From Streptomyces sp. BK340 (lineage in GTDB: Bacteria > Actinomycetota > Actinomycetes > Streptomycetales > Streptomycetaceae), in the NCBI RefSeq assembly GCF_007827595.1, contig NZ_VISR01000037.1, positions 29,858 through 93,857 of the forward strand: 64,000 nucleotides of DNA, given 5' to 3'. Both the position numbers and the translations under genes were made by a program. Under the pieces are notes generated by a model. That model was not told the origin of the DNA. It saw only the letters and a list, made by a program, of their open reading frames with translations, and did no database searches. Positions 34,346 to 42,535 of the stretch are shown here, piece after piece; position 1 is the stretch's first letter, and every line of letters begins with the position of its first letter.

Positions 34346-35656
34346 ATGAGTGACGTACGGCCCGGACGACTGAAGGTCTACCTCGGAGCTGCCCCGGGAG
34401 TCGGCAAGACCTGGTGGCCGCGGTCGTCGACCGTTCCCTCAGGCTGTCCCGGTGCTCGGCGCGGGCCACCGCCGAGGCCGAGACCATGTCGTCCCTGGCC
34501 GGCACCATCGTGCGCGGCGGCGCGACCATCCCGGCGCTGCTAGGCCCTGTCGTCAAATTCCCGTCTGCCCCACGACGCCTGGCACGCACTCTCGCCGCAC
34601 CGGGCGAAAGCCCAAGTACGTCCAGTACGAGGACTTCCGCCCGGCACGCCGAGAGCACGCACCAGACGCCGCGAGGCCGCCCTTCGGGCGACGACGGGAA
34701 TTTGACGGCAGGACCTAAAGCGCACCAGGGAGACCTTCGGGATGCAGTCGGCGGAGCTGGTGGACGAGCCGCCCGAAGCCTCGGACGTGACCGCCGTACC
34801 GGCCGGTCCCGGGGCGCACCTGGTGCTGCGCGGCCGCACCCTGTCGTCCTCCGAGCGGCGGGTGCTGGCCGCGTTCGCCGCGCATGTCGGCTCCGCGGTG
34901 GAGCGGGCCCGGCTGGCCGAGGCGGCGGCCGAGGTCGAGCCCGTCAAGGCCGCCGACCGGATGCGTACGGCGCTGCTGCGGGCCGTCGGCCACGACCTGC
35001 GCACCCCGCTGGCCGCGGGCTGGGCCGCGGTCACCTCCCTGCGCGGCAGCGAGGTCGACTTCTCCGCCGCCGACCGCGAGGAACTCCTCGCCACCGCCGA
35101 CGAGTCCATGGCCAAGCTCAACCGCCTGGTGGAGAACCTCCTCGACCTCAGCCGCCTGGAGGCGGGCGCGCTCACGCTGAACCTGCGCGCGACCTCCCTG
35201 GAGGAGGTGCTGCCCACGGCACTGGCGGACGTCCCCGGTGTCGAGGTGGCGGACACCGAGGCGATCCCGGCGGTGCTGGCCGACCCGCCGCTGCTGGAGC
35301 GGGTGATCGCCAACCTCGCCGGCAACGCCGCCCGGCACACCCCGCCCGGCCAAAAGGTGCTGGTCACCGCCAGCGCACTGGCGGGCCGGGTGGAGCTGCG
35401 GGTCGTGGACCGGGGGCCCGGGCTTCCGCAGGCCGGCCGGGGGCGCCTCTTCGAGCCGTTCCAGCGGCTCGGCGACACCGACAACACCACCGGCCTCGGC
35501 CTCGGCCTCGCCCTCGCCCGCGGCCTGACCGAGGCCATGAGCGGCACCCTCACCCCCGAGGACACCCCGGGCGGCGGCCTGACCATGGTCGTGTCGCTGC
35601 CCTTCGCCGAACAGCGCGCGCACCCTCAGGGCGCGCAGAGCGCAGGAGGTGCCTGA
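34346..35656 (+). pseudogene. kdpD: Decayed kdpD (sensor kinase) copy
   Basis: Remnant of a second kdpD. The ATG 34346 opens with GRLKVYLGAAPGVGKT, the Walker-A start of KdpD, then at 34408 the sequence jumps in another frame to VAAVVDRSLRLSRCSARATA, which corresponds to about residue 475 of the intact KdpD at 43982-46528; about 1.35 kb is gone. The reading frame is next broken by a 173-bp MITE (34543-34715). Removing the element and one TA restores PALL-KRTRETFGMQSAEL and the whole kinase core: GHDLRTPLAA (H box), NLAGNAARHTP, DRGPGLP and GLGLGLALARG. The 34742-35656 part could still be translated as an orphan kinase domain. Confidence 0.88.
34543..34715. mobile_element. 173-bp MITE, IS5-like ends, TA duplication
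   Basis: Imperfect terminal inverted repeats of 23 bp (34543-34565 and 34693-34715, 21 of 23 match) share the core CCGTCAAATTCCCGTC-type ends, seen as CGTCAAATTCCCGTC on the left. A TA flanks both sides (34541-34542 and 34716-34717), the duplication typical of the IS427 group of IS5 elements. There is no transposase ORF inside, so it is non-autonomous. It sits in kdpD and precise removal restores the frame there. Confidence 0.85.
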
Positions 35657-35835
35657 TGAGCACCGAGACCAGCACATTCCGGCCGCACCGCATGCCGCTG
35701 CGCACGGATCTGCCGCGGACGAACTCCGCGCTGGTCCTCGTCGCCGTGACCGACGCGGCCCACCTCGACCGGATCCACCGCACGGCCGCCCTCGCCCACC
35801 CGGTCACCCGAATCAGTCGAGCCCGGAGGCCTTGA
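35656..35835 (+). CDS. Small hypothetical protein, possible truncated gene
   Basis: A 59-residue ORF whose ATG overlaps the kdpD remnant stop (TGATG) and stands right after AGGAGGTG, the strongest ribosome site in the region. Sequence TNSALVLVAVTDAAHLDRIH suggests one beta strand and a helix. The C-terminus overlaps the end of the opposite gene by 23 bases. It may be the start of a protein lost with the decay of the second kdp locus; I do not recognise it. Confidence 0.45.
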   Translation: MSTETSTFRPHRMPLRTDLPRTNSALVLVAVTDAAHLDRIHRTAALAHPVTRISRARRP

Positions 35836-36316
35836 ACACGGCCTGGGCCGTCTCGGAGTCGACGCGCCGGGCCAGGCGCCGCAGGGCGGTCGCCCCGCAC
35901 AGCAGCAGGCCGTCGTCGGCCGCCCTGCGCGCGCCCTCGTCCAGGCGGCGCCACAACTCCGGTTCGCGCAGGAGGACTTCGGGATCGATCTCCACCCGGC
36001 CGCCGAGTGCGTCCTTCAGCACGAGCCGCTGGGCGACGCCGTCCAGGAAGCGGACGGACACCAGCAGGTCCGTGCGGACCCGGCGTTCGCGCAGCAGCCG
36101 CCGCGAGGCGAGCCAGTCCTCGCCGGCCGAGACCCGGGCGGGGTACAGCACCAGGAACAGCAACAGGGCGAGGGCGAACCACAGCGCGCAACGCCAGGGC
36201 GCCAGCCGGCCCGAGCCCCAGTCGACGAGTACGAGCAGGGCGAGCAGGACCCCGGCGGGGCGGACCGAATCCCGCACGTCCTTGCGCCGTCGGTGGTCGT
36301 GTGCTGCCTGTTCCAT
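35813..36316 (-). CDS. Hypothetical two-TM membrane protein
   Basis: A 167-residue protein with a basic N-terminus (HDHRRRKDVRDS), two membrane helices (about 20-36 and 42-58), and a cytoplasmic C-terminal domain with RVEIDPEVLLREPELWRRL and LLLCGATALRRLA. No known motif. ATG 36316 has no clear ribosome site and the frame is open upstream. It lies between the kdpD remnant and the second KimA gene, divergent from the latter, so it might share regulation. Function unknown. Confidence 0.75.
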   Translation of the reverse strand: MEQAAHDHRRRKDVRDSVRPAGVLLALLVLVDWGSGRLAPWRCALWFALALLLFLVLYPARVSAGEDWLASRRLLRERRVRTDLLVSVRFLDGVAQRLVLKDALGGRVEIDPEVLLREPELWRRLDEGARRAADDGLLLCGATALRRLARRVDSETAQAVFKASGLD

Positions 36317-36401
36317 GGCGGTGACGGTAAGGAACCGAGCGGCCGGATAGAGCCACTTTGATGCGACCCTGATGGGTATCGGATGAATTCCGAGATGACC
36401 C

Positions 36402-36423
36402 GTCAGGATTCCGTCAAAGTCGG
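36402..36423 (+). promoter_or_regulatory. 11-bp GTCA direct repeat
   Basis: GTCAGGATTCC (36402) and GTCAAAGTCGG (36413), 11 bp apart, about 140 bases upstream of the second KimA-like gene. The second unit shares GTCAAAG with the kdpF site at 38451. Confidence 0.5.
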
Positions 36424-36545
36424 TCGGTTGGGCGCGAAGAAGCCGCAAGGACCGGTCGGGCCCGGCTGCAAGCGGACACAACCTGGGTGCACTCGCGCAC
36501 TGTTCAGGTCTCGTGCGCGGTGGAACGAAGAAGGAGCACGCACCC

Positions 36546-38387
36546 ATGTCCGTCCCGACCCTCCAGCCGGGCGCGGCGCCCGCCGACGAAGAACCGCCTG
36601 ATACCGGGGAACGGCACCGCCTCACCGCCGTCACCGGCCTCGCCGCGCTGTCGCTGGACGCCATGGCGTCGGTGGCCTACGGACCGGAGGCGATCGTCCT
36701 GGTCCTGGCCGCCGCGGGCGCCCACGGCCTCGGCTTCACCCTGCCGGTCACCCTGGCCATCGCCGGACTGCTCGCGGTGCTGGTGGCGTCGTACCGGCAG
36801 GTCGTCGCGGCCTTCCCGGACGGCGGCGGCTCCTACGCGGTGGCCAGGACGCACCTCGGTGCGCGGACCAGCCTGGTGGCGGCGGCCTCGCTGATCCTGG
36901 ACTACGTCCTCAACGTCGCCGTCGCGGTCACCGCGGGCGTGGCCGCCCTGACCTCCGCCTTCCCGGGACTGTACGACGACCGGCTGTGGCTGTGCCTGGC
37001 GGTGCTGGTGCTGATCACGGGCGTCAACCTGCGGGGCATCGTGGAGTCGGCGAAGGCGTTCATCGTGCCGACCGTCGTCTTCGTCGGCTCGATCTTCGTC
37101 CTCATCGTGGCCGGCCTGTTCCGCTCCCACCCCGTGAGCACGGTCACCGCGGCCGGGCACGCCTCGGTCGTCGCGGACAACGCCACCACCGTGGGCACCC
37201 TGCTCCTGCTGAAGGCGTTCGCCTCCGGGTGCAGCGCCCTGACCGGTGTCGAGGCCATCGCCAACGCCGTCCCCTCCTTCCGCGTCCCGCGGGCCCGGCG
37301 GGCCCAGCGGGCCGAGGTCGCGCTCGGCGCCGTGCTCGGCCTGATGCTGATCGGTCTGTCCGCGCTGATCTCCCGCTTCCACCTCCAGCCGGTCGAGGGT
37401 GTCACCGTCCTCGCCCAGCTCGCGGACGCCTCACTCGGCCACAACTGGGCCTTCTACGTCATCCAGTTCGCGACGATGATCCTGCTGGCGCTGTCGGCGA
37501 ACACCTCCTTCGGCGGTCTGCCGGTCCTGCTGAAGCTGCTCGCCCGCGACAACTACCTGCCGCACGTCTTCGCCCTGAAGGCCGACCGCCAGGTCCACCG
37601 GCACGGCGTGCTCGCCCTCGCCCTGGTCTCCGCGGCCCTGCTGGTCTTCTCCGGCGGCGACACCAACACCCTCGTGCCCCTGTTCGCCATCGGGGTGTTC
37701 GTCGGCTTCACCGTCGCCCAGGTCGGCATGGTCCGGCACTGGCGCCTGGAGCGCGGCAGGGGCTGGCAGGGCAAGGCCCTGCTGAACGGCTTCGGCGCGC
37801 TGCTCACCGGCGTCGCGACCGTCGTCGTCACCGCGGGCAAGTTCACGGAGGGCGCCTGGCTCATCGTGGTGGCCCTGCCGCTGCTGGTCGCCGCCTTCGG
37901 CGCCGTGCACCGCGCCTACGGCCGGATCGGCGAGCGACTCGGCCTCGGCCGCATACCCGAGGCCCCGCACCGCGACCGCTCGCTCGTGATCGTCCCCGTC
38001 TCGTCCCTGTCCCGGCTGACCTCCGAGGCGCTGACGGCGGCCGCCTCGCTGGGTGACGAGGTCCGGGCGGTGACCGTCTGCTACCCGGACCCCGAGGACC
38101 GCACCCAGCTGCACGCCCTGGAGCGTGCCTGGGCGGAATGGGACCCGGGGGTGGAGCTGGTGCGGCTGCGTTGCGAGCGGCGCAGCCTGGGCCGCCCCAT
38201 CGCCGCGTACGTCCGCGAGGTGGCCGCCGCCGAGCCGGCCACGCGGGTCACCGTGCTGATCCCGGAGGCGGAGCCGGAGCGGCTCTGGCAGCGGCTGCTG
38301 CAGAACCAGCGGGGCGCCGTCGTCGCGCACGCCGTACGGCGCGAGACGGACGCGGTGATCTGCCGGCTGCGCTTCCGGCTGATGTGA
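36546..38387 (+). CDS. KimA-type potassium/proton symporter (2)
   Basis: A 613-residue paralogue of the gene at 30539. It keeps LSLDAMASVAYGPEAI, DGGGSYAVARTHLGARTSLV, LILDYVLNVAVAVTAG and GCSALTGVEAIANAVPSF, about 12 helices, and a C-terminal cytoplasmic domain (SLVIVPVSSLSRLTSEAL). ATG 36546 is nine bases after AAGGAG. It has the GTCA direct-repeat box upstream and lies next to kdp, so it should be induced with Kdp when K+ is scarce. Differences from copy 1 in the second motif (Ala-Met for Ala-Leu-Ser) might alter affinity; this is speculation. Confidence 0.9.
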   Translation: MSVPTLQPGAAPADEEPPDTGERHRLTAVTGLAALSLDAMASVAYGPEAIVLVLAAAGAHGLGFTLPVTLAIAGLLAVLVASYRQVVAAFPDGGGSYAVARTHLGARTSLVAAASLILDYVLNVAVAVTAGVAALTSAFPGLYDDRLWLCLAVLVLITGVNLRGIVESAKAFIVPTVVFVGSIFVLIVAGLFRSHPVSTVTAAGHASVVADNATTVGTLLLLKAFASGCSALTGVEAIANAVPSFRVPRARRAQRAEVALGAVLGLMLIGLSALISRFHLQPVEGVTVLAQLADASLGHNWAFYVIQFATMILLALSANTSFGGLPVLLKLLARDNYLPHVFALKADRQVHRHGVLALALVSAALLVFSGGDTNTLVPLFAIGVFVGFTVAQVGMVRHWRLERGRGWQGKALLNGFGALLTGVATVVVTAGKFTEGAWLIVVALPLLVAAFGAVHRAYGRIGERLGLGRIPEAPHRDRSLVIVPVSSLSRLTSEALTAAASLGDEVRAVTVCYPDPEDRTQLHALERAWAEWDPGVELVRLRCERRSLGRPIAAYVREVAAAEPATRVTVLIPEAEPERLWQRLLQNQRGAVVAHAVRRETDAVICRLRFRLM

Positions 38388-38437
38388 GCCAGGTCACCGA
38401 CTGTCACGGCCGCTTACCGACCGGTACGGATCAGGGT

Positions 38438-38487
38438 CCGTAAGAGACCCGTCAAAGCCGTGAGGGACGCCGTAAGAGGGCCGTCAA
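38438..38487 (+). promoter_or_regulatory. Tandem direct repeats, probable KdpE operator
   Basis: Two 18-bp copies, CCGTAAGAGACCCGTCAA (38438-38455) and CCGTAAGAGGGCCGTCAA (38470-38487), 16 of 18 identical and 32 bp (about three helical turns) apart. Each contains two 5-bp cores 11 bp apart: GTAAG 38440 / GTCAA 38451 and GTAAG 38472 / GTCAA 38483. This is the arrangement bound by OmpR/PhoB-type regulators, and KdpE is the encoded one. It ends 78 bases before the first small ORF. Confidence 0.65.
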
Positions 38488-38564
38488 CGGGTGGCCGGAT
38501 TCGGCCACAGAGGCGCTTTCCTCGAATCGTCCGTTTCAACCGAACCTCACTCCAGGAGTTCGCG

Positions 38565-38648
38565 ATGGCCGATCTGGCCTTCGTCGTCACCGTGATCGCG
38601 GGTTTCGCGCTGGTGGCTCTTGTCGCCAAGGGGGTGACCAAGCTGTGA
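38565..38648 (+). CDS. 27-residue membrane microprotein before kdpF
   Basis: A tiny ORF, MADLAFVVTVIAGFALVALV plus seven residues (AKGVTKL), with ATG 38565 six bases after AGGAG. It is one hydrophobic helix ending in a basic tail, and its stop overlaps the kdpF GTG by four bases (GTGA). The strong ribosome site, the overlap and the position suggest that it is translated with the kdp operon, maybe as a second KdpF-like stabilising subunit. I do not know a named family for it. Confidence 0.7.
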   Translation: MADLAFVVTVIAGFALVALVAKGVTKL

Positions 38649-38734
38649 CCGCCGAGAACATCGTCGGCCTGGTCGTGGCCGTCGCCCTGCTGGGCTATCT
38701 CGTCCTCGCCCTGATCTTCCCGGAGAGGTTCTGA
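38645..38734 (+). CDS. kdpF: KdpF small subunit
   Basis: A 29-residue single-helix protein (NIVGLVVAVALLGYLVLALI, then FPERF), the classic KdpF, which stabilises the KdpABC K+-ATPase in the membrane. GTG 38645 overlaps the preceding microprotein stop. It ends eight bases before kdpA. Confidence 0.9.
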   Translation: MTAENIVGLVVAVALLGYLVLALIFPERF

Positions 38735-38742
38735 GACACGAC

Positions 38743-40404
38743 ATGGGTCCCGTCCTCGCCGGCGTGCTCCAGTTGCTCGCCCTCATAGGCGCCCTGGCGC
38801 TCGCCTACATCCCGGTCGGTAACTACATGGCCCGGGTCTACTCCTCGACCAAGCACCTGCGTGTCGAGAAGTGGATCTACAAGGCCATCGGTGCCAACCC
38901 CGACGCCGAGATGACCTGGCCCGCGTACCTGCGCGGTGTGCTGGCCTTCTCGGCCGTGAGCGTCCTGTTCCTCTACCTGCTGCAGCGGCTCCAGGGCGTC
39001 CTGCCCGGCTCGATGCACTTCTCGTCGGTCAACCCGGCGCAGTCGTTCAACACGGCCGTCTCGTTCGTGACCAACACGAACTGGCAGTCGTACTACGGCG
39101 AGCAGACCATGGGTCACGTCGTGCAGACCGCCGGTCTGGCCGTGCAGAACTTCGTCTCGGCGGCCGTCGGTATCGCCGTCGCCGTGGCGCTGGTGCGCGG
39201 CTTCGCCCGCTCGCGCACCGGTGAGCTGGGCAACTTCTGGTCCGACCTGGTGCGCGGCACCCTGCGCATCCTGCTGCCCGGTGCCGCGATCGCCGCGATC
39301 ATCCTCGTGGCGTGCGGTGCGATCCAGAACTTCTCCGGCATCCACGAGGTCGGCCAGTTCATGGGCGGCTCGCAGCAGTGGAACGGCGGCGCGGTCGCCT
39401 CCCAGGAGGCCATCAAGGAGCTGGGCACCAACGGCGGCGGCTACTTCAACGCCAACTCCGCCCACCCCTTCGAGAACCCCACCCCGTTCACGAACCTGTT
39501 CGAGATCTTCCTGATCCTGGTGATCCCGTTCTCGCTGACCCGTACCTTCGGCGTGATGGTCGGCTCGGTGAAGCAGGGCTACGCGATCCTCGCGACCATG
39601 GGTGTCATCTGGGTCGGTTTCGTCGCCCTGATGATGGCGACGGAGTTCGCCCACCACGGCCCGGCGCTGCAGGCCGCGGGCGCCGCGATGGAGGGCAAGG
39701 AGGTCCGCTTCGGCGTCGGCTCCTCGTCGATCTTCGCGACATCCACGACCCTCACCTCGACCGGTGCGGTGGACTCCTTCCACTCCTCCTTCACCGGGCT
39801 CGGCGGCGGTGTCGCGATGCTGGGCATGATGCTGGGCGAGATCGCGCCCGGTGGTACCGGCTCCGGCCTCTACGGCATGCTGATCATGGCGGTCATCGCG
39901 GTGTTCATCGCCGGTCTGATGGTCGGCCGTACGCCCGAGTACCTGGGCAAGAAGATCGGCGCCCGCGAGATGAAGCTGGCGGCTGCCTACATCCTCGTCA
40001 CCCCCGCCCTGGTACTCGTCTTCAGCGCGGCCTCGATGGCGTTGCCGACCCCGCCGCACTCGATGCTCAACTCGGGCGCGCACGGCTTCTCCGAGGTCCT
40101 GTACGCCTTCACCTCGGCGGCGAACAACAACGGTTCGGCCTTCGCCGGCCTGAACGCGAACACCGACTGGTTCAACACCATGACCGGCCTCGCGATGCTG
40201 TTCGGCCGCTTCCTGCCCATGATCTTCGTTCTGGCGCTGGCCGGCTCGCTCGCCGAGCAGAAGCCCGTCCCGGTGACCGCGGGCACCCTGCGCACCGAGA
40301 AGCCGCTGTTCACCGGCCTGCTGGTGGGCGCGATCCTGATCATCACCGGTCTCACGTACTTCCCGGCCCTCGCCCTGGGTCCGCTCGCGGAAGGACTGGC
40401 GTGA
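38743..40404 (+). CDS. kdpA: K+-transporting ATPase channel subunit KdpA
   Basis: A 553-residue protein with about ten helices, related to four-fold channel subunits. It selects and conducts K+ before handing it to KdpB. The filter-region motif ELGTNGGGYFNANSAHPFEN is intact, as are SFVTNTNWQSYYGEQTM near the first pore loop and SAANNNGSAFAGLNANTDW. ATG 38743 follows GGAGAGG in the kdpF end. The stop overlaps the kdpB ATG by one base. Confidence 0.97.
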   Translation: MGPVLAGVLQLLALIGALALAYIPVGNYMARVYSSTKHLRVEKWIYKAIGANPDAEMTWPAYLRGVLAFSAVSVLFLYLLQRLQGVLPGSMHFSSVNPAQSFNTAVSFVTNTNWQSYYGEQTMGHVVQTAGLAVQNFVSAAVGIAVAVALVRGFARSRTGELGNFWSDLVRGTLRILLPGAAIAAIILVACGAIQNFSGIHEVGQFMGGSQQWNGGAVASQEAIKELGTNGGGYFNANSAHPFENPTPFTNLFEIFLILVIPFSLTRTFGVMVGSVKQGYAILATMGVIWVGFVALMMATEFAHHGPALQAAGAAMEGKEVRFGVGSSSIFATSTTLTSTGAVDSFHSSFTGLGGGVAMLGMMLGEIAPGGTGSGLYGMLIMAVIAVFIAGLMVGRTPEYLGKKIGAREMKLAAAYILVTPALVLVFSAASMALPTPPHSMLNSGAHGFSEVLYAFTSAANNNGSAFAGLNANTDWFNTMTGLAMLFGRFLPMIFVLALAGSLAEQKPVPVTAGTLRTEKPLFTGLLVGAILIITGLTYFPALALGPLAEGLA

Positions 40405-42530
40405 TGAGCACCGACGTACAGAAGCACGAGGACTCGATGTCCACTCCCACTCTCGCGCCCCATCAGGACGCCCCGACCGGGCACAAGCCCACCGAAAGCC
40501 GTGTCGGCGCGGGCCTGTTCGACCCCAAGCAACTGATCAAGTCGCTGCCGGAGGCGTTCCGCAAGCTGGACCCGCGGGTGATGGTCAAGTCCCCCGTGAT
40601 GTTCGTGGTGTGGATCGGCTCGGTACTGACCACGGTGTTCTCCTTCAAGGACCCGGGCGACTGGTTCGGCTGGACGATCAGCGCCTGGCTGTGGCTGACC
40701 GTGATCTTCGCCAACCTCGCCGAGGCCGTCGCCGAGGGCCGCGGCAAGGCGCAGGCCGACACCCTGCGCAAGGCCAAGACCGACACGGTGGCGCGCCGGC
40801 TGGTGGGCGACTCCGAAGAGCGGGTGCCCGGTACCGAGTTGAAGATCGGTGACCTGGTGGTCTGCGAGGCCGGCGACATCATCCCCGGTGACGGTGACGT
40901 CATCGAGGGCGTCGCGTCCGTCGACGAGTCCGCGATCACCGGTGAGTCCGCTCCGGTCATCCGTGAGTCCGGCGGCGACCGCAGTGCGGTCACGGGTGGT
41001 ACGAAGGTGCTGTCCGACCGGATCGTCATCAAGATCACGACGAAGCCCGGTGAGACCTTCATCGACCGGATGATCAACCTGGTCGAGGGCGCCGCGCGGC
41101 AGAAGACGCCCAACGAGATCGCGCTGAACATCCTGCTCGCCTCGCTGACGATCGTCTTCCTGCTCGCGGTGGCCACCCTGCCGCCGTTCGCCGACTACGC
41201 GGGCACACACCTGACGATGGTCGTGCTGGTCGCCCTGCTGGTCTGCCTGATCCCGACCACCATCGGCGCCCTGCTCTCCGCGATCGGCATCGCGGGCATG
41301 GACCGGCTGGTGCAGCGCAACGTGCTGGCGATGTCGGGCCGTGCGGTCGAGGCCGCCGGTGACGTCTCCACGCTGCTGCTCGACAAGACCGGCACCATCA
41401 CCCTCGGCAACCGCCAGGCCTCCGAGTTCGTGCCGGTGAAGGGCACCACGGAGGCCGAGGTCGCGGACGCGGCCCAGCTGTCCTCACTGGCCGACGAGAC
41501 GCCCGAGGGCCGCTCCATCGTCGTCCTGGCGAAGGAGAAGTACGGGCTGCGTGAGCGGCACCAGGGCGAGCTGGCGCACGCCGAGTGGATCGCCTTCACC
41601 GCCCAGACCCGCATGTCGGGTGTGGACGTCGACGGCCGCAGGGTCCGCAAGGGCGCCACCGCCTCGGTCATCGCCTGGGTCCAGGAGCGGGGCGGCACGG
41701 TCGCCAAGGACGCCGACGCCGTCGCGAACCGGATCTCCGAGGCCGGCGGCACCCCGCTGCTGGTCGCGGTCGAGGACGAGCAGGGCGCCCGCGTCCTGGG
41801 CGTCATCCACCTCAAGGACGTCGTCAAGGAGGGCATGCGGGAGCGGTTCGAGGAACTGCGCCGCATGGGCATCAAGACGGTCATGATCACGGGCGACAAC
41901 CCGCTGACCGCCAAGGCGATCGCCGAGGAGGCGGGCGTCGACGACTTCCTCGCGGAGGCCACTCCCGAGGACAAGATGGCCCTCATCAAGCGGGAGCAGG
42001 CCGGCGGCAAGCTGGTCGCGATGACCGGTGACGGCACCAATGACGCGCCCGCGCTGGCCCAGGCGGACGTCGGTGTGGCGATGAACACCGGTACGTCGGC
42101 CGCCAAGGAGGCCGGCAACATGGTCGACCTCGACTCCAACCCGACCAAGCTCATCGAGATCGTCGAGATCGGCAAGCAGCTGCTGATCACCCGCGGTGCG
42201 CTGACCACGTTCTCCATCGCCAACGACGTCGCGAAGTACTTCGCGATCATCCCGGCCATGTTCGCCGTGGTCTACCCGGGCCTGGACAAGCTGAACATCA
42301 TGGGCCTGTCCTCGCCGAACTCCGCGATCCTGTCCGCGGTCGTCTTCAACGCGCTGATCATCATCGCGCTGGTGCCGCTGTCCCTGAAGGGCGTGCGGTA
42401 CCGGCCGATGAGCGCGGACAAGATGCTCCGCCGCAACCTCGGGATCTACGGCCTCGGCGGTCTGGTCGCCCCCTTCATCGGCATCAAGATCATCGACCTG
42501 CTCATCTCCCTCATCCCCGGAATCGGCTGA
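40404..42530 (+). CDS. kdpB: K+-transporting ATPase catalytic subunit KdpB
   Basis: A 708-residue P-type ATPase that hydrolyses ATP and drives K+ uptake. It has the TGES actuator loop (DESAITGESAPV), the phosphorylation site LLDKTGTITLGN near 328, and the hinge GDGTNDAPALAQADVG. The N-terminal 40 residues are disordered; an in-frame ATG at codon 12 is the other possible start. Seven helices are expected. TGATG overlap with kdpA supports coupled translation. Confidence 0.97.
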   Translation: MSTDVQKHEDSMSTPTLAPHQDAPTGHKPTESRVGAGLFDPKQLIKSLPEAFRKLDPRVMVKSPVMFVVWIGSVLTTVFSFKDPGDWFGWTISAWLWLTVIFANLAEAVAEGRGKAQADTLRKAKTDTVARRLVGDSEERVPGTELKIGDLVVCEAGDIIPGDGDVIEGVASVDESAITGESAPVIRESGGDRSAVTGGTKVLSDRIVIKITTKPGETFIDRMINLVEGAARQKTPNEIALNILLASLTIVFLLAVATLPPFADYAGTHLTMVVLVALLVCLIPTTIGALLSAIGIAGMDRLVQRNVLAMSGRAVEAAGDVSTLLLDKTGTITLGNRQASEFVPVKGTTEAEVADAAQLSSLADETPEGRSIVVLAKEKYGLRERHQGELAHAEWIAFTAQTRMSGVDVDGRRVRKGATASVIAWVQERGGTVAKDADAVANRISEAGGTPLLVAVEDEQGARVLGVIHLKDVVKEGMRERFEELRRMGIKTVMITGDNPLTAKAIAEEAGVDDFLAEATPEDKMALIKREQAGGKLVAMTGDGTNDAPALAQADVGVAMNTGTSAAKEAGNMVDLDSNPTKLIEIVEIGKQLLITRGALTTFSIANDVAKYFAIIPAMFAVVYPGLDKLNIMGLSSPNSAILSAVVFNALIIIALVPLSLKGVRYRPMSADKMLRRNLGIYGLGGLVAPFIGIKIIDLLISLIPGIG

Positions 42531-42535
42531 TCGCC

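Noticed and set aside
34414..35835. 473-codon frame through the kdpD remnant and MITE
   Set aside because: Formed by chance across the insertion; product changes from KdpD-like to nonsense and back to nonsense after the MITE.
36357..36545. c-di-AMP (ydaO) riboswitch before the KimA-like gene
   Set aside because: The expected conserved cores were not seen, and the leader is short. A covariance search would decide.
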